Shown one piece after another: positions 40,605-49,163 of a DNA stretch of 64,000 nucleotides. The position numbers and the translations under genes were made by a program. This stretch comes from Vibrio gazogenes (lineage in GTDB: Bacteria > Pseudomonadota > Gammaproteobacteria > Enterobacterales > Vibrionaceae): assembly GCF_002196515.1 (NCBI RefSeq), contig NZ_CP018835.1:3286001-3350000 (forward strand), given 5' to 3'. The notes beneath the pieces are model-generated. The model was not told where the DNA came from and searched no databases. It saw only the letters and a list, made by a program, of their open reading frames with translations. How positions within the stretch are numbered: the stretch's first letter is position 1; every line of letters starts with the position of its first letter.

Positions 40605-41957
40605 GTGTTACAGCGATTGATTTTGAGTTGTATGTTCCTCGTAATATCAGGCATACACACCGCAAATGCAGCATTAGAGCTCGTCATTACTGATGGGATT
40701 AACTCAGCGAGGCCGATCGCGATCGTTCCGTTTCAATGGGAGGGTAAGGGGCAATTACCAGAAGATGTTTCAGGTGTCGTCGCTTCAGATTTACAGCGAA
40801 GTGGTAAGTTTAGCCCTGTTGCGACCAGTAATATGCCCCAGACGCCTTATGACGAGTCCGCTGTCGATGTGGATGCATGGACCCGCCTCGGGGTCGATTC
40901 ATTATTGACCGGAACCATCAAGCAAAATGCAGCGGGTAATTATGTTATCCATTACCAGTTGGTTGATATCGTTCAGGCGCAATTACTAAAAGGTAAAAGG
41001 CAGTCCCTCACAGAGGATGGTCAACTTGTTGAGTCAAAAGATTATGTATTACTCAATAATATTGCGACGGTTTCACCGAAGCGTCTTCGTGAGTACGCCC
41101 ATCGTATTTCTGATTTAGTCTATGAAAAATTGACTGGGGATAAAGGCGCGTTTTTAACGCGAATTGCTTATGTCGTTGTACATGACGGTGAGAAGTATCC
41201 TTATCAGCTGAGAATCTCAGACTATGATGGTTACAATGAACGGCTAGTTCTTAGCTCTAAACAACCATTAATGTCGCCTGCTTGGTCTCCGGATGGTAAA
41301 AAGCTGGCTTATGTCAGTTTCCAAAATGGACATGCTGAAATCTACGTCATGAACATTTATACGGGAAAACGTGAAAAAATATCGTCATTTCCTCGTCACA
41401 ATGGCGCGCCAGTATTCTCACCAGACGGTAAATCATTAGCCATAGTCTTGTCGAAATCGGGAAGCTTACAGGTCTATATCATGGATTTAGCGACGAAGAA
41501 AATTCGTCAAATAACGCGGGGCAGATCAAATAATACAGAGCCTTTTTGGTATCCAGATGGAAAATCTCTGATATTTACCTCAGATCGGGGTGGTAAACCA
41601 CAGATATATAAAGTAGATTTGTCTTCTGGCGTGACAAATCGTCTTACTTGGCAGGGCTCACAAAATTTAGGTGGGCAGATTACGCCTGATGGAAAATTCT
41701 TGATCATGGTGAATAAAAACCAGTCAGGATTTAACTTGGCAAAGCAAGATTTGGAAACCGGCAGCGTGCAAATTCTGACAAGAACTTTGCTCGATGAGTC
41801 TCCAAGTATTGCGCCTAACGGTGGTATGGTTATTTATAGTTCGATATACAATAAAACCAATGTATTATCTATGGTTTCTATTGACGGGCGATTTAAAGCC
41901 AGGTTACCAGAAACAAACGGACGCGTAAGAGCGCCGGCGTGGTCACCGTTTTTGTAA
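40605..41957 (+). CDS. tolB: Tol-Pal system periplasmic protein TolB
   Basis: Periplasmic beta-propeller, 450 residues with a GTG start at 40605 behind AAAAGGAAAAG. A signal peptide ends near residue 22 ([12 protein letters not shown]). The N-terminal alpha/beta domain is followed by WD40-like propeller repeats, each carrying a pattern such as [15 protein letters not shown] and [13 protein letters not shown]. It binds Pal and couples the outer membrane to TolA. Confidence 0.97.
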   Translation: MLQRLILSCMFLVISGIHTANAALELVITDGINSARPIAIVPFQWEGKGQLPEDVSGVVASDLQRSGKFSPVATSNMPQTPYDESAVDVDAWTRLGVDSLLTGTIKQNAAGNYVIHYQLVDIVQAQLLKGKRQSLTEDGQLVESKDYVLLNNIATVSPKRLREYAHRISDLVYEKLTGDKGAFLTRIAYVVVHDGEKYPYQLRISDYDGYNERLVLSSKQPLMSPAWSPDGKKLAYVSFQNGHAEIYVMNIYTGKREKISSFPRHNGAPVFSPDGKSLAIVLSKSGSLQVYIMDLATKKIRQITRGRSNNTEPFWYPDGKSLIFTSDRGGKPQIYKVDLSSGVTNRLTWQGSQNLGGQITPDGKFLIMVNKNQSGFNLAKQDLETGSVQILTRTLLDESPSIAPNGGMVIYSSIYNKTNVLSMVSIDGRFKARLPETNGRVRAPAWSPFL

Positions 41958-41988
41958 TGAGTCATGATTAAAAAATAAGGAAAAGAAG

Positions 41989-42531
41989 ATGCAACTGAAT
42001 AAAGTTCTTAAAGGGCTATTGATTGCACTACCAGTACTCGCGGTTACTGCGTGTAGTTCAAGTGATGATGCAGTGAGTGCCTCAGGAAATGAGACGACGA
42101 CTAACCAATCTACATCCGGCTCCGCAGAGAGCACAGATACAACTGTTGTATCACCCATGACTGATGATGGTAAGCTTTCTGAGCAGGAACAAAAAGATAA
42201 GGTTATGCAAGAGCAAACCGTATTCTTTGCTTTTGATAATTCAACAATTGCATCAGATTATAAAGATATGCTGTCAACTCATGCCTCTTATCTGAGTAAG
42301 CATCCAAGAGTTCACGTTACAATTGAAGGTCATGCCGATGAGCGTGGTACGCCTGAGTACAACATTGCTTTGGGTGAGCGCCGTGCAGAAGCTGTATATA
42401 AATACCTTCAGGCTCTTGGTGTACAAACCAGCCAAATGTCAATTGTTAGCTATGGTGAAGAAAAACCATTAGTACGTGGACATAACGAAGCTGCATACGC
42501 AAAAAACCGTCGTGCAGTGATTGTTTACTAA
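41989..42531 (+). CDS. pal: Peptidoglycan-associated lipoprotein Pal
   Basis: Outer-membrane lipoprotein, 180 residues. The lipobox is AVTAC with the lipidated Cys near residue 22; the following residues are Ser and Asp-rich, and no Asp at +2 blocks outer-membrane sorting by LolCDE. A Ser/Thr-rich linker precedes the OmpA-like domain, which has IEGHADERGTPEYNIALGERRA with the peptidoglycan-binding Asp and Arg. Confidence 0.97.
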   Translation: MQLNKVLKGLLIALPVLAVTACSSSDDAVSASGNETTTNQSTSGSAESTDTTVVSPMTDDGKLSEQEQKDKVMQEQTVFFAFDNSTIASDYKDMLSTHASYLSKHPRVHVTIEGHADERGTPEYNIALGERRAEAVYKYLQALGVQTSQMSIVSYGEEKPLVRGHNEAAYAKNRRAVIVY

Positions 42532-42551
42532 TCTGAAGAGTTTGATTAAAC

Positions 42552-43334
42552 ATGTTCGGTAACTTAAAGCGACCAATGATGCTTATGTTACTGGTCAGTA
42601 CAGCAAGCCCAGTGCTTGCTGTACCCGCTCCAGTATCGGACCTAAGTGAAGGCATGGAGCAACATGCGACTTCGGGGAGCCCTGAGACGAGAATTGATCG
42701 TCTGGAACGTCTACTTCAAAACAGTAGTCAGTTGCGAGTGCAAATGCAGCAACAGATTGATGAAATGGCGACCGAGATTCAACATCTGCGTGGTCAGGTA
42801 GAGAAGAACTCTCACGATATGGGCAAGATGCTTGATCGACAGAGAGAATTATTTGTTGAAATTGATAATCTTAGAGAAAAGCTCAATTCAAAGCGTAGTG
42901 ATGGGGCACAATCAGGTTCAACAACCAATGATCAATCGGCATCCTCTGGTACGTACAGCGAAAATGCTGATGAGCAAACGGCTTATCAAAATGCTGTTGA
43001 TTTGATCTTGAAGAAAAAAGATTATTCTGGTGCGATTAACGCCTTCACTAAATTTCAGCGTGATTTCCCCAAATCTAATTTTGCGCCAAATGCACATTAT
43101 TGGTTAGGTCAACTTTACTATGCCAAACGACAGGATGATAAAGCGGTTGAAAGCTTTAAAGCTGTGTTGGATTTCCCTAAATCGAATAAACGTGCGGATG
43201 CATTAGTCAAATTAGGTGATGTTGAGAAACGTCGCAAGAACACAAAGTTAGCGAATCAGTATTATCAACAGGTGATTGATGAATATCCTGATACCGCTTC
43301 TGCTGAATCTGCAAAACGATCTATAGCAAAATAG
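42552..43334 (+). CDS. cpoB: Cell division coordinator CpoB (YbgF)
   Basis: Periplasmic protein, 260 residues. A signal peptide ends near residue 24. A trimerising coiled coil spans about residues 40-110, followed by a Ser/Gly/Thr linker, and a C-terminal TPR domain (about 140-260) contains the repeated SNFAPNAHYWLGQLYYA and related units. CpoB links Tol energy to peptidoglycan synthesis during division. It is the last gene of the tol-pal operon. Confidence 0.95.
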   Translation: MFGNLKRPMMLMLLVSTASPVLAVPAPVSDLSEGMEQHATSGSPETRIDRLERLLQNSSQLRVQMQQQIDEMATEIQHLRGQVEKNSHDMGKMLDRQRELFVEIDNLREKLNSKRSDGAQSGSTTNDQSASSGTYSENADEQTAYQNAVDLILKKKDYSGAINAFTKFQRDFPKSNFAPNAHYWLGQLYYAKRQDDKAVESFKAVLDFPKSNKRADALVKLGDVEKRRKNTKLANQYYQQVIDEYPDTASAESAKRSIAK

Positions 43335-43394
43335 TAGTATGGGTAAACTTTAATTGCTTTGTCAGCGCTAATATTTGCATCTCGAATGCACACA

Positions 43395-43418
43395 AAAGGA
43401 GAACCTCGGTTCTCCTTT
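43395..43418 (+). terminator. Terminator of the tol-pal operon
   Basis: AAAGGAGAACC and GGTTCTCCTTT arms with a 2-base loop, then ATGTTTTT, 61 bases after cpoB. Confidence 0.85.
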
Positions 43419-43529
43419 ATGTTTTTCATTATCAATTATTTTATCAATGAGTCGCCAGACTGGCTTTTGACACGTTGTAAAGAGCGTGTAAAATGCGCTA
43501 ATTACTGGAAATTGCGTAGAGCAAAAGCA

Positions 43530-44591
43530 ATGAGCCATATCACAGAACAGATTGAAACCGTGTACCCATTTCCACCGAAGCCGGTACCTCTCTCAAAAGA
43601 ACAGAAAGCATTCTATATAGACGAGATCAAGCGTCTCTTAATCGAGAAAGACGCCGTCTTGATTGCCCATTACTACACAGATCCTGAAATTCAGGCGTTG
43701 GCTGAAGCAACCGGTGGATTTGTCGGTGACTCACTGGAAATGGCGAAATTCGGCAATCGACATCCAGCCAAGACACTGTTGATTGCTGGTGTGCGCTTTA
43801 TGGGTGAGTCCGCTAAAATCCTGACACCAGAAAAACGCATTCTGATGCCAACATTGGAAGCGGAATGTTCTCTGGATCTTGGATGCCCCGTGGAAGAATT
43901 TTCCGCTTTCTGTGACGCTCACCCAGATCATACCGTTGTCGTGTATGCGAATACTTCTGCAGCGGTCAAAGCCAGAGCCGACTGGGTGGTGACATCCAGC
44001 ATCGCATTAGAAATTGTTGAACATCTGGATTCGGAAGATAAGAAAATCATCTGGGGACCCGACCGCCATCTGGGGGGATATATTGCAACCAAAACTGGTG
44101 CTGATATGTTGCTTTGGCATGGTGAATGTATTGTCCATGATGAGTTTTCAGCCGATGCGTTGAAAAAAATGAAAGCGTTATATCCCAAAGCGGCTGTTTT
44201 AGTTCACCCCGAATCACCTTCCAGTGTTGTTGAACTGGCTGATGCAGTCGGATCAACCAGTCAATTAATCAAAGCTGCAAAAGCTTTACCACATCCACAA
44301 ATGATCGTGGCAACGGATAAAGGTATTTTCTTCAAAATGCAGCAACTTGTGCCTGAAAAAGAGCTGATTGAAGCGCCTACAGCCGGTGCTGGCGCGACAT
44401 GCCGAAGTTGTGCGCATTGCCCTTGGATGGCGATGAACGGGCTCCAGGCCATCGAGAAAGCCCTCAGAGACGGGGGAGAGGAACACGAAATCTTTGTGGA
44501 TGAGTCGATTCGGGTTAAGTCTCTGATCCCGTTGAACCGCATGTTGGATTTCGCTGAGCAGTTGAATGTCTCTGTCAAAGGCAATGCCTGA
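43530..44591 (+). CDS. nadA: Quinolinate synthase NadA
   Basis: Cytoplasmic [4Fe-4S] enzyme of NAD synthesis, 353 residues. It condenses iminoaspartate with dihydroxyacetone phosphate. The three cluster cysteines are offered by [22 protein letters not shown] and [13 protein letters not shown]. The frame is open from 43359, but that part crosses the tol-pal terminator. The family N-terminus ([16 protein letters not shown]) begins at 43530, so I choose that start although its ribosome site is weak. Confidence 0.95.
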   Translation: MSHITEQIETVYPFPPKPVPLSKEQKAFYIDEIKRLLIEKDAVLIAHYYTDPEIQALAEATGGFVGDSLEMAKFGNRHPAKTLLIAGVRFMGESAKILTPEKRILMPTLEAECSLDLGCPVEEFSAFCDAHPDHTVVVYANTSAAVKARADWVVTSSIALEIVEHLDSEDKKIIWGPDRHLGGYIATKTGADMLLWHGECIVHDEFSADALKKMKALYPKAAVLVHPESPSSVVELADAVGSTSQLIKAAKALPHPQMIVATDKGIFFKMQQLVPEKELIEAPTAGAGATCRSCAHCPWMAMNGLQAIEKALRDGGEEHEIFVDESIRVKSLIPLNRMLDFAEQLNVSVKGNA

Positions 44592-44612
44592 GTGGGATGT
44601 GAATCCGATAAT

Positions 44613-44648
44613 AAAAAAGAAGGCGATGTTACCATCGCCTTCTTTTTT
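44613..44648. terminator. Bidirectional terminator between nadA and the UPF0149 gene
   Basis: AAAAAAGAAGGCGATG and CATCGCCTTCTTTTTT arms flank a 4-base loop. Both strands give a U-run, matching the convergent genes on either side. Confidence 0.93.
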
Positions 44649-44672
44649 TGATGTGTTGAATATATCCCGTTT

Positions 44673-45251
44673 TTAATCGTCAGATTCAGCAATCGCCAGT
44701 GCACGTTGGCTGAGTCCGGATAGCATGACGGGCACCGCCTGGTAAATCTCTTCGAACTGAGCCATTGCATCCGCACCCGCTTCATTCAATGTTACCAGTG
44801 AGGTTTCTGGGTCATAAAGCATGGTAATGGACAGCAACACACCGCCCAATAAGGCGCCATTTTCTGTTTCAGGCGGCATCAGGGCTTCCCAGTCATCTCT
44901 GGTCAACTGCCAGCCTTGTAACATGCCTTCACAGAAGTCCCGCGTCGCTTGATTGACAATTTCTTCATCATCCAACTGACATGAAGCTGGCCATTGCCAT
45001 GAACCACTGAGTAATGATTCCCGGGCTGTATTCCAGTGTTGAACCACGTGTTGGCAATACATCTCAAGATGAGAGGGTTCCGCGAACGGTGCGACATCAC
45101 TCCCTCCCCAAAGATAGGGAAGCCATTCTTCCGGTGAAATCAGATAAGGTGTTGCCGCGAGAGCAACAATAAATCCCGTCATCTGATGTTCATTGAGCAG
45201 TTGTTCGGGCTGTTCTACCGACGCAATAATTTCAGTTAGTGTCACATTCAT
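44673..45251 (-). CDS. UPF0149 (YecA/YgfB) family protein
   Basis: A 192-residue acidic, helical protein of the YecA/YgfB family. Motifs include EHQMTGFIVALAATPYLI near residue 20, WCEG-like FCEGMLQGW in the centre, and a C-terminal helix ending IAESDD. It lacks the C-terminal SEC-C motif found in longer YecA proteins. In other bacteria YgfB-type proteins modulate gene expression, but the role of this one is unknown. It stands alone on the minus strand, with a 289-base AT-rich gap before alaE that shows no other feature. Confidence 0.85.
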   Translation of the reverse strand: MNVTLTEIIASVEQPEQLLNEHQMTGFIVALAATPYLISPEEWLPYLWGGSDVAPFAEPSHLEMYCQHVVQHWNTARESLLSGSWQWPASCQLDDEEIVNQATRDFCEGMLQGWQLTRDDWEALMPPETENGALLGGVLLSITMLYDPETSLVTLNEAGADAMAQFEEIYQAVPVMLSGLSQRALAIAESDD

Positions 45252-45540
45252 GCTTCATTAAATCGATTGAGTGGGTGGACCGTTATGGTATTTGAAATTG
45301 GAAGAAGTTGCGAGACATCCAATCTGTTTCTTTTGAAACGACTGATTTTTCAGATAGTTGTTTTAATTTTGTTTCTTAATTTACAAATTATTAACCATTT
45401 ATTTTTTGTAGTTTTTTAAACTGGTTTTGTGTTTGTTTTTTGGTTTTATATTCAGTTTATTTTAAAATAATTAGTGATTAATTTCGTAATTATTGTGTTC
45501 TAATGCGCATAAATAGTGTTGTTTGTCTGGGTGAGATGAA

Positions 45541-45987
45541 ATGAAAAATAGCGCGCCTTTTTGTGTTCGCAATGCAGCTGCCGATACATTTGCTATGGTG
45601 GTATTTTGCTTCGTGACAGGTATGGGCATTGAGGTGTTTATCTCGGGAATGACGCTGGAACAGTCATTATCTTCGAGGCTGCTTTCGATCCCAGTCAATA
45701 TTGCCATTGCTTGGCCATATGGGCTCTTTCGTGATCTTATTCTGAGATCCGGACGGCGCCTTTCTCCCAGCGGATGGATGAAAAATATTTGTGACTTGTT
45801 TGCTTATGTCGCATTTCAATCACCAGTCTATGTGGGAATTTTACTGGCGGTAGGGGCGACATATGATCAGATCGTCACAGCCGTTTCTATCAATGCTGTG
45901 ATTTCTTGCGGTATGGGAGTCGTTTACGGTTACTTTCTCGATTGTTGCCGACGCTGGTTCCGGGTACCCGGTTATTACCATGTATGA
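45541..45987 (+). CDS. alaE: L-alanine exporter AlaE
   Basis: Small inner-membrane exporter, 148 residues (E. coli AlaE 149). Four hydrophobic segments lie near residues 13-32, 45-63, 85-105 and 112-135. [36 protein letters not shown] and the Cys-Gly-Met [14 protein letters not shown] match the family. It relieves high internal L-alanine, for example during growth on peptides. Confidence 0.93.
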   Translation: MKNSAPFCVRNAAADTFAMVVFCFVTGMGIEVFISGMTLEQSLSSRLLSIPVNIAIAWPYGLFRDLILRSGRRLSPSGWMKNICDLFAYVAFQSPVYVGILLAVGATYDQIVTAVSINAVISCGMGVVYGYFLDCCRRWFRVPGYYHV

Positions 45988-46080
45988 TTCATGCACGGTT
46001 ACTGATTGTTCAGATAATCGGCCAATCAGCTAATTAATAACCATTTGATTGTCAAAGGGCGGTTTTTACGATTTTTCTCC

Positions 46081-46109
46081 TTGACCTTCTTCCGAAGAAT
46101 CATTAAATT
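46081..46109 (+). promoter_or_regulatory. Promoter of the tRNA-Ser gene
   Basis: TTGACC (46081-46086), a 17-base spacer, and TAAATT (46104-46109) are followed by the GC-rich discriminator GCGCCCCG (46111-46118), typical of stringently controlled stable-RNA promoters. The tRNA starts 34 bases after the -10. Confidence 0.7.
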
Positions 46110-46142
46110 AGCGCCCCGTTGAAACAATAATTTCAACGATTC

Positions 46143-46230
46143 GGTGAGTTGTCCGAGTGGCTGAAGGAGCACGCCTGGAAAGTGTGTATACGGCAACGTA
46201 TCGAGAGTTCGAATCTCTCACTCACCGCCA
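46143..46230 (+). tRNA. tRNA-Ser (anticodon GGA)
   Basis: An 88-base class II tRNA with encoded CCA. The acceptor arms are GGTGAGT and ACTCACC, the anticodon loop CTGGAAA gives GGA, a long variable arm follows (GTATACGGCAACGTATCGA region), and the T-arm has GAGAGTTCGAATCTCTC. It nearly matches E. coli serW/serX. It is a single gene followed directly by a terminator and then by accessory DNA, so it may be the island's anchor. Confidence 0.97.
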
Positions 46231-46235
46231 CATTC

Positions 46236-46266
46236 AAGGCCGTAGACATTCGTCTGCGGCCTTTTT
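46236..46266 (+). terminator. Terminator of tRNA-Ser
   Basis: AAGGCCGTAGAC and GTCTGCGGCCTT arms (one G-T pair) around a 4-base loop, followed by TTT. It starts 5 bases after CCA. Confidence 0.92.
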
Positions 46267-46304
46267 CGTTTCTGAAATTCGTTGCTGAAATCTATACCGG
46301 AAAA

Positions 46305-46403
46305 TCAATGTTGCAGCATGAGAATACATTGATGTGAAGTGCCTCGGGAAAAGCAGCGATACGGATTCAAACTGGTGAAAAACCATAGACTTTTGCGCAG
46401 CAG
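46305..46403 (+). repeat. 99-bp direct repeat, copy 1
   Basis: This 99-bp sequence is repeated at 47940-48038 in the same orientation with one mismatch, 1,635 bp apart. It starts 38 bases after the tRNA terminator. It contains a short inverted repeat TCAATG/CATTGA near its start and has no long reading frame. The two copies flank the RNase T2 gene, so they look like the edges of a gene cassette or a recombined insertion. I do not recognise the element. Confidence 0.9.
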
Positions 46404-46800
46404 TCTCCTGTTGGTTGTTGATCTGCCGAGATCAATCAACAGGAGATACACCGCGATCCCTTCAACACATACACCAGAAATCACTACATCTCTTTTTTGT
46501 GTCCGTATACCTTTCTATAACACTTGTATCTAAACCGGATAAAAGAGATGGCATCAGGTCTGAATTATCCGCTCTGGCTGGGAGCTTTAAGGGGCAGTCC
46601 TTCCAATGATTTTTATCCCATGAACTGGAAGACTAAACCGGGATTGACCCGGTTATTGCGGCATGTCCGGTGAAAAAAACAGTGTCATGATTATTTCGCA
46701 AAAATAATATGACACTAAGTTTTATTTAACTTCTTTCTTATTTAATTTGATATGTTTAGTATTGCGACGCTTACACATACTTATACAGGAAATTTGTTAA
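46404..46800. other. Non-coding region before the RNase T2 gene
   Basis: Directly after repeat copy 1 is an imperfect hairpin: CTCCTGTTG (46406-46414) pairs with CAACAGGAG (46437-46445), and TTGATCT with AGATCAA inside. A second hairpin AACCGGG/CCCGGTT is at 46636-46654. The rest is AT-rich leader DNA of the RNase T2 gene. I see no reading frame I would support. Confidence 0.5.
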
Positions 46801-47796
46801 ATGAAACTAAAAACTCTGTTGGCTGTTTTTTCTGCCCTGGCACTGTTGTTCGGTGTTGTCGGGCAGAGTTCCGCGGTGACTTTCTCTGGTACTTTTTATG
46901 CCAGCCAGTCATGTCCGGCTTATCAATCAAAAAACAAGAAAACCAATCCTGGTAACATCTATCTGGTTTCCGGGCAGTCTTACCAAATTCGTGAGGCGAA
47001 TAAAAATGACGCCACCTGGTACCGGGTGGTGGTTGAAAATGCTAATCCGCAGTTGCGTTGGGTCTCTGTCAGTTGTGGTGAGGTAAAAGGTGATGATTCT
47101 TCTTCATCTGGCAGCTCGGGTTCTGGCAGATGTTCAACGGCGGGTCAGGAAGACAGTTATGTCTTTGCTCTCAGCTGGCAGCCAGCTTTCTGTGAAACAC
47201 ACACGTCAAAGCCTGAATGTAAAGTCACGGATTCCAGCGCTTATCAGGCCGGAAACTTTACCCTGCATGGTTTATGGCCGAATAAAGCTTCTTGTGGCAC
47301 AAGTTACGGATTCTGTGGCAGTTATTCTCACTCGGTGAGTCCTTTTTGCAGCTATGATGCGGTTCCGATGCCATCATCGACGCTGGCATTACTGGGACAA
47401 TATATGCCAAGTGCAGCCTATGGTTCTTGTTTACAACGTCATGAATGGTACAAGCATGGTACCTGCCAGACGCAAAGAAACGCGGATGAATATTTTAAAA
47501 CTGCGATTCGTCTGCAAAAAGAGTTTAACCAGAATGTCGCTTATTTCATGCAGGAGCATCTCGGTGAATCTGTCTCCACGCAGGACTTTTTTGATGTTGT
47601 GGATCAGGCCTTTTTCGATGGAGCGTATAAACGGTTACAGATTTCATGTAAGAACAGAAAATTAGTGGATGTCTATATTAATTTGCCGAAACAACTGGAT
47701 GAAAATGCTTCCCTTGCAAGCTTAATGATGGATGCTGATCCGAAGTTTTCTAACCAATGTGGCAGCAGCTTCACTGTGGATGAAATCGGCTTTTAA
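46801..47796 (+). CDS. Secreted RNase T2 family ribonuclease
   Basis: A 331-residue exported ribonuclease. A signal peptide (about residues 1-25, ending SSA/VTFSGTF) precedes an extra N-terminal domain of some 70 residues with cysteines and a Ser/Gly linker (residues 98-110). The catalytic T2 domain follows. CAS1 is FTLHGLWPN and CAS2 is RHEWYKHGTC, with both histidines and the glutamate present; many cysteines suggest disulfides. E. coli RNase I lacks this N-terminal domain and linker. It sits alone between the two 99-bp repeats, which suggests transfer as a unit. Possible roles are nutrient scavenging or competition. Confidence 0.92.
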   Translation: MKLKTLLAVFSALALLFGVVGQSSAVTFSGTFYASQSCPAYQSKNKKTNPGNIYLVSGQSYQIREANKNDATWYRVVVENANPQLRWVSVSCGEVKGDDSSSSGSSGSGRCSTAGQEDSYVFALSWQPAFCETHTSKPECKVTDSSAYQAGNFTLHGLWPNKASCGTSYGFCGSYSHSVSPFCSYDAVPMPSSTLALLGQYMPSAAYGSCLQRHEWYKHGTCQTQRNADEYFKTAIRLQKEFNQNVAYFMQEHLGESVSTQDFFDVVDQAFFDGAYKRLQISCKNRKLVDVYINLPKQLDENASLASLMMDADPKFSNQCGSSFTVDEIGF

Positions 47797-47862
47797 TCAT
47801 CCGTTCTGACGGATAAAAAAGAAGGCGGTTTTCCCGCCTCCTTCTTGTGATTACATTGGTAT

Positions 47863-47886
47863 AAAACCCGGTTCAATCCGGGTTTT
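47863..47886 (+). terminator. Terminator of the RNase T2 gene
   Basis: AAAACCCGG and CCGGGTTTT arms around TTCAAT, then ATTT. An earlier hairpin with GGCGG/CCGCC (47824-47838) lies 27 bases after the stop and may act with it. Confidence 0.75.
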
Positions 47887-47939
47887 ATTTCTGAAAGTTA
47901 TCTAAATCAATCAAATTGAAAGATAAAATCCCGCTGAAC

Positions 47940-48038
47940 TCAATGTTGCAGCATGAGAATACATTGATGTGAAGTGCCTCGGGAAAAGCTGCGATACGGA
48001 TTCAAACTGGTGAAAAACCATAGACTTTTGCGCAGCAG
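47940..48038 (+). repeat. 99-bp direct repeat, copy 2
   Basis: Second copy of the 99-bp element, identical to 46305-46403 except for one base (A to T near its middle). It ends 49 bases before the MNT-HEPN start. The frame upstream of that gene runs through the repeat from 47974, but this is a chance extension. Confidence 0.9.
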
Positions 48039-48087
48039 CTCGCCACACTGTGGGCATTGTTCACTAACCGATTCAAATCATTCAGGT

Positions 48088-48969
48088 ATGAAGACTTCAC
48101 TCGACCATCTTCCCGAACGTAAACAGCATGAACTTGCGCTGATCTCGGCCATTTTGCGCGATACGCTGGAAGAATACCTCGTTGGTAAGCAGGGGAGTAA
48201 AGCTGAATTTCGGATCCTGAAAATCATTCTGTTTGGCAGCCATGCCAAAGGCGGTTGGGTGAGCGATATTCCCAACGGCTATGTCAGTGACTACGACATT
48301 CTAGTGATCGTCAACAAACCCTCGCTGGTGGAAGAGGATCTCGTCTGGCGCAGGGCCGAAGAGCAGATCGACCGTAAAGTCAAAAGCGCGCCGCTGGGGC
48401 TGATCGTTCATACGCTCAAAGAGGTCAATGAACAACTACAAAAAGGTCATTACTTTTTTACCGATATTCGTGAACAAGGTATCTTGCTTTATAACGCCAA
48501 TGGGAAGGAGCTCGCTGAACCGGGGAACTTAACCGAAGAAGAGCATCGAGAGATTGCGCAGGGGCATTTTGATCATTGGTTTACGAGTTCTCAGCAGTTT
48601 TTGCGTTCTTTTGAATTTTCATTTCACGAGCAAAAGTGGTTGAATCATTCTGCATTCCTACTCCATCAAGCCACGGAACGTTTTTTCGCCTGTACGTTAC
48701 TGGTGCAGACCAACTACCTACCCAAAACCCATAATATCGAGAAACTGAAAAAATATTGCGCCGAGCAAGATCTTGCTTTCGCTGATATCTTCCCGATGGA
48801 CGACAAATTCCACCGTCGCAGCTTCCGCCGCCTGCAACGTGCCTACATCGACGCCCGTTACTCGATGCATTACGAAATCACCGAAGAAGAACTGGTGTAT
48901 CTGCAAGGGGAAGTGGAGAAGCTGAAAGGGCTGGTGGAGCAAGTTTGTCTGACGCGACTTGAGGTTTAG
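48088..48969 (+). CDS. MNT-HEPN fusion protein (nucleotidyltransferase + HEPN)
   Basis: A 293-residue single-chain protein. The N-terminal half is a minimal nucleotidyltransferase with G50-S51 in ILFGSHAKGGW and D68-x-D70 in SDYDILV. The C-terminal half (about residues 150-290) is a HEPN domain with the conserved LLHQATERFFACTLL and ARYSMHYEITEEE. In two-gene systems the MNT protein silences a HEPN toxin by adding nucleotides. Here both halves are fused, and the HEPN active-site motif R-x4-6-H is not clearly present, so ribonuclease activity is uncertain. The shorter start at ATG 48088 (MKTSLDHLPERKQHELA) is the family N-terminus. The LRR-Roco-TIR gene follows after 194 bases. Confidence 0.88.
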   Translation: MKTSLDHLPERKQHELALISAILRDTLEEYLVGKQGSKAEFRILKIILFGSHAKGGWVSDIPNGYVSDYDILVIVNKPSLVEEDLVWRRAEEQIDRKVKSAPLGLIVHTLKEVNEQLQKGHYFFTDIREQGILLYNANGKELAEPGNLTEEEHREIAQGHFDHWFTSSQQFLRSFEFSFHEQKWLNHSAFLLHQATERFFACTLLVQTNYLPKTHNIEKLKKYCAEQDLAFADIFPMDDKFHRRSFRRLQRAYIDARYSMHYEITEEELVYLQGEVEKLKGLVEQVCLTRLEV

Positions 48970-49163
48970 GCTATTTGAGGAAGGAGGGGAATGTACCGAT
49001 CATTTTGTGGTTTCAGAGACCATAAGACTTTTGGCATCCTTCATCTATATTGCATAATTGATCGCATCGATCTTTCTATGTCTGAGGATTATGCCAATCC
49101 ATGATTATGCGATATCTTGATTAATAACAAATAATCATCCGTTGTTTAATCTCGGGAATACAT

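Noticed and set aside
43359-43529. N-terminal extension of NadA
   Set aside because: The extra 57 codons cross the tol-pal terminator hairpin and are not part of the NadA family.
46404-46445. Integron attC site
   Set aside because: The hairpin beside repeat copy 1 is attC-like in shape, but the core GTTRRRY and its partner are not both found, no integrase is present and the repeats differ from Vibrio superintegron repeats as I know them.
47974-48087. N-terminal extension of the MNT-HEPN protein
   Set aside because: The 38 extra codons run through the 99-bp repeat and do not resemble the family; ATG 48088 begins the conserved N-terminus.
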